Assembly: GCA_900315675.1 (NCBI GenBank)
Contig: OMZY01000023.1
Span: 1 to 38,573, forward strand
DNA length: 38,573 nucleotides
DNA from: an uncultured Eubacteriales bacterium
Lineage (GTDB): Bacteria > Bacillota > Clostridia > Christensenellales > Aristaeellaceae
Direction of reading: 5' to 3'
Shown here one piece after another: positions 37,733 to 38,573 of this stretch. The position numbers and the translations under genes are program-made. Each line of letters begins with the position of its first letter. The first letter of the stretch is position 1. The notes beneath the pieces are model-generated. The model made no database searches. It was not told the origin of the DNA and was given only the letters and a program-made list of their open reading frames with translations.

Positions 37733-38350
37733 ATGCTGGAACGATATGACGGCCGGATGGTCCGGATCCGGGACCGGTGGGGGAAGAGCTTTACGGGGCG
37801 GGCCGAGGCGCTGCCCGCGGACTATGTGATGCATGAATACGGGATCGACGTGGAAGGCGTCCTGGTCAACGGCTGCCTGATCTGCGCGGACGATATGGAA
37901 AGCATCGAGGAGATGCCCGCGCTGGCGGTGCTCCGGGCGACGGAAACCTGGCAGCGGGCGGGTGCCTATTATGTTCGCGTTCAGGCCATGGCGAAAAAGC
38001 ACCACATTCCGCTGCGGGAGGAATTTGACGAGCACGACGGACCCGATACAAAATACATCGTCGTGACGGATCAGGATTTTCCGGTCGCGACGGCGCGGAT
38101 GTATCCGCTGGATGCCGGGCGCATGCTGATCGGCCGGGTGGTGGTGCTCCCGGAGTACAGACGCCAGGGCATCGGGACCCTGGTGGTCCGGGAATGCGAA
38201 GCCTGGGCCGAGGAGCTGGGATACGTGAAAACGGTGCTGGACAGCCGGGACAACAAAACCGGGTTTTATGAGCTGATGGGATACGAGATCTGCGGGGAAG
38301 CGGCGGACGGGGAAACCTTCCGGTGCATCCGCATGGAGAAGGAGCTGTGA
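37733..38350 (+). CDS. GNAT acetyltransferase with an N-terminal beta-barrel-like domain
   Basis: 205 residues. The first ~65 (LERYDGRMVRIRDRWGKSFT, then VLVNGCLICADDMESIEE) look like a small beta-rich, LSM-like domain. The GNAT domain follows, with VVVLPEYRRQGIGTLVVREC as motif A and DSRDNKTGFYELMGYEIC as motif B. GGGGGAGAG precedes ATG 37733, and longer upstream frames have no ribosome binding site. The role of the N-terminal domain is unknown. Confidence 0.83.
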   Translation: MLERYDGRMVRIRDRWGKSFTGRAEALPADYVMHEYGIDVEGVLVNGCLICADDMESIEEMPALAVLRATETWQRAGAYYVRVQAMAKKHHIPLREEFDEHDGPDTKYIVVTDQDFPVATARMYPLDAGRMLIGRVVVLPEYRRQGIGTLVVRECEAWAEELGYVKTVLDSRDNKTGFYELMGYEICGEAADGETFRCIRMEKEL

Positions 38351-38445
38351 CCCCGGGGGAAGGGCCGGTAAGGCCGGCGGCGAAGCGCCGGAGGAAGGCG
38401 GCGGCAGCCGGATGACAAAACGCGACGAAAAGTGTTAACAAAAAG

Positions 38446-38474
38446 TTGACAAAAAGTGAAGAAAAGTTTATATT
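38446..38474 (+). promoter_or_regulatory. Promoter of the gene starting at 38567
   Basis: TTGACA (38446-38451), a 17-bp spacer and TATATT (38469-38474) in an abrupt AT-rich stretch after very GC-rich DNA. A leader of about 85 nt follows. Confidence 0.75.
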
Positions 38475-38566
38475 TTGGTCACTTTGCAAAGTAAGTTCCG
38501 GTTTTAGGCCCCTAAATTCCGGAAAGCAGAGAAGCTATAAAAATCAACATATTTGGAGTGGATTGA

Positions 38567-38573
38567 ATGGTGA
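38567..38573 (+). CDS. Start of a gene cut by the window end
   Basis: ATG GTG follows TTTGGAG 8 nt upstream, with a consensus promoter before it. Only two codons are inside the window, so the product cannot be said. Confidence 0.4.

Overview
The window looks like chromosomal DNA of a Gram-positive, Clostridia-like gut or rumen bacterium. The reasons are strong AGGAGG-type ribosome binding sites, consensus sigma-A promoters with 16-17 bp spacers, many clostridial-type families (PadR/DUF2812, YetA and YesU homologues, SPL-type radical SAM, TIGR04076) and several MATE pumps. The exact genus cannot be fixed from sequence alone. Base composition shifts: about 1.5-18 kb is the more AT-rich, accessory part, and about 31-38 kb is very GC-rich.

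Region 1 (1-10 kb) begins with a MATE exporter. It then holds repeated blocks that each end in the 3' half of a tRNA-Pro(CGG) gene, from the anticodon loop to the discriminator base, followed by a hairpin terminator. Upstream of three of these cores lie helically phased GCGGCA-like motifs, as expected for the arm sites of a tyrosine integrase. Two blocks also carry a 59-codon gene. I read this as accretion of tRNA-Pro-targeted elements whose integrases have gone. After three of the four tRNA-like cores the first genes are a toxin-antitoxin (TA) operon: DinJ/YoeB, Phd/RelE-type and Phd/Doc. The cargo is SurE, GNATs, a GNAT-nitroreductase fusion, a radical SAM enzyme and an MFS pump behind a leader peptide and attenuator. 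Two cores have the T-loop replaced by a ~120-nt insertion whose hairpins differ by compensatory changes, which suggests an undescribed structured RNA.

Region 2 (10-18 kb) continues with single-gene accessory units: Phd/Doc, a YcaQ-like DNA glycosylase, GNATs, HigBA, TIGR04076, MazEF, then an HD-GYP phosphodiesterase on the minus strand and an XRE/zinc-ribbon regulator.

Region 3 (18-28 kb) is more conventional. It has an autoregulated PadR-DUF2812 pair, a Dus/AlkD/deoxyinosine-glycosylase group, an ABC-F protein behind an attenuator-like leader, a three-gene ABC-2 exporter, a second MATE pump and an unrecognised gene.

Region 4 (28-38.5 kb) has a divergent rhamnogalacturonan-type locus (GH3 and DUF1961 on minus, YetA/PL26-like lyase on plus), two more MATE pumps, a family-4 uracil-DNA glycosylase and a GNAT with an extra N-terminal domain. 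It ends with the promoter and first codons of a further gene.
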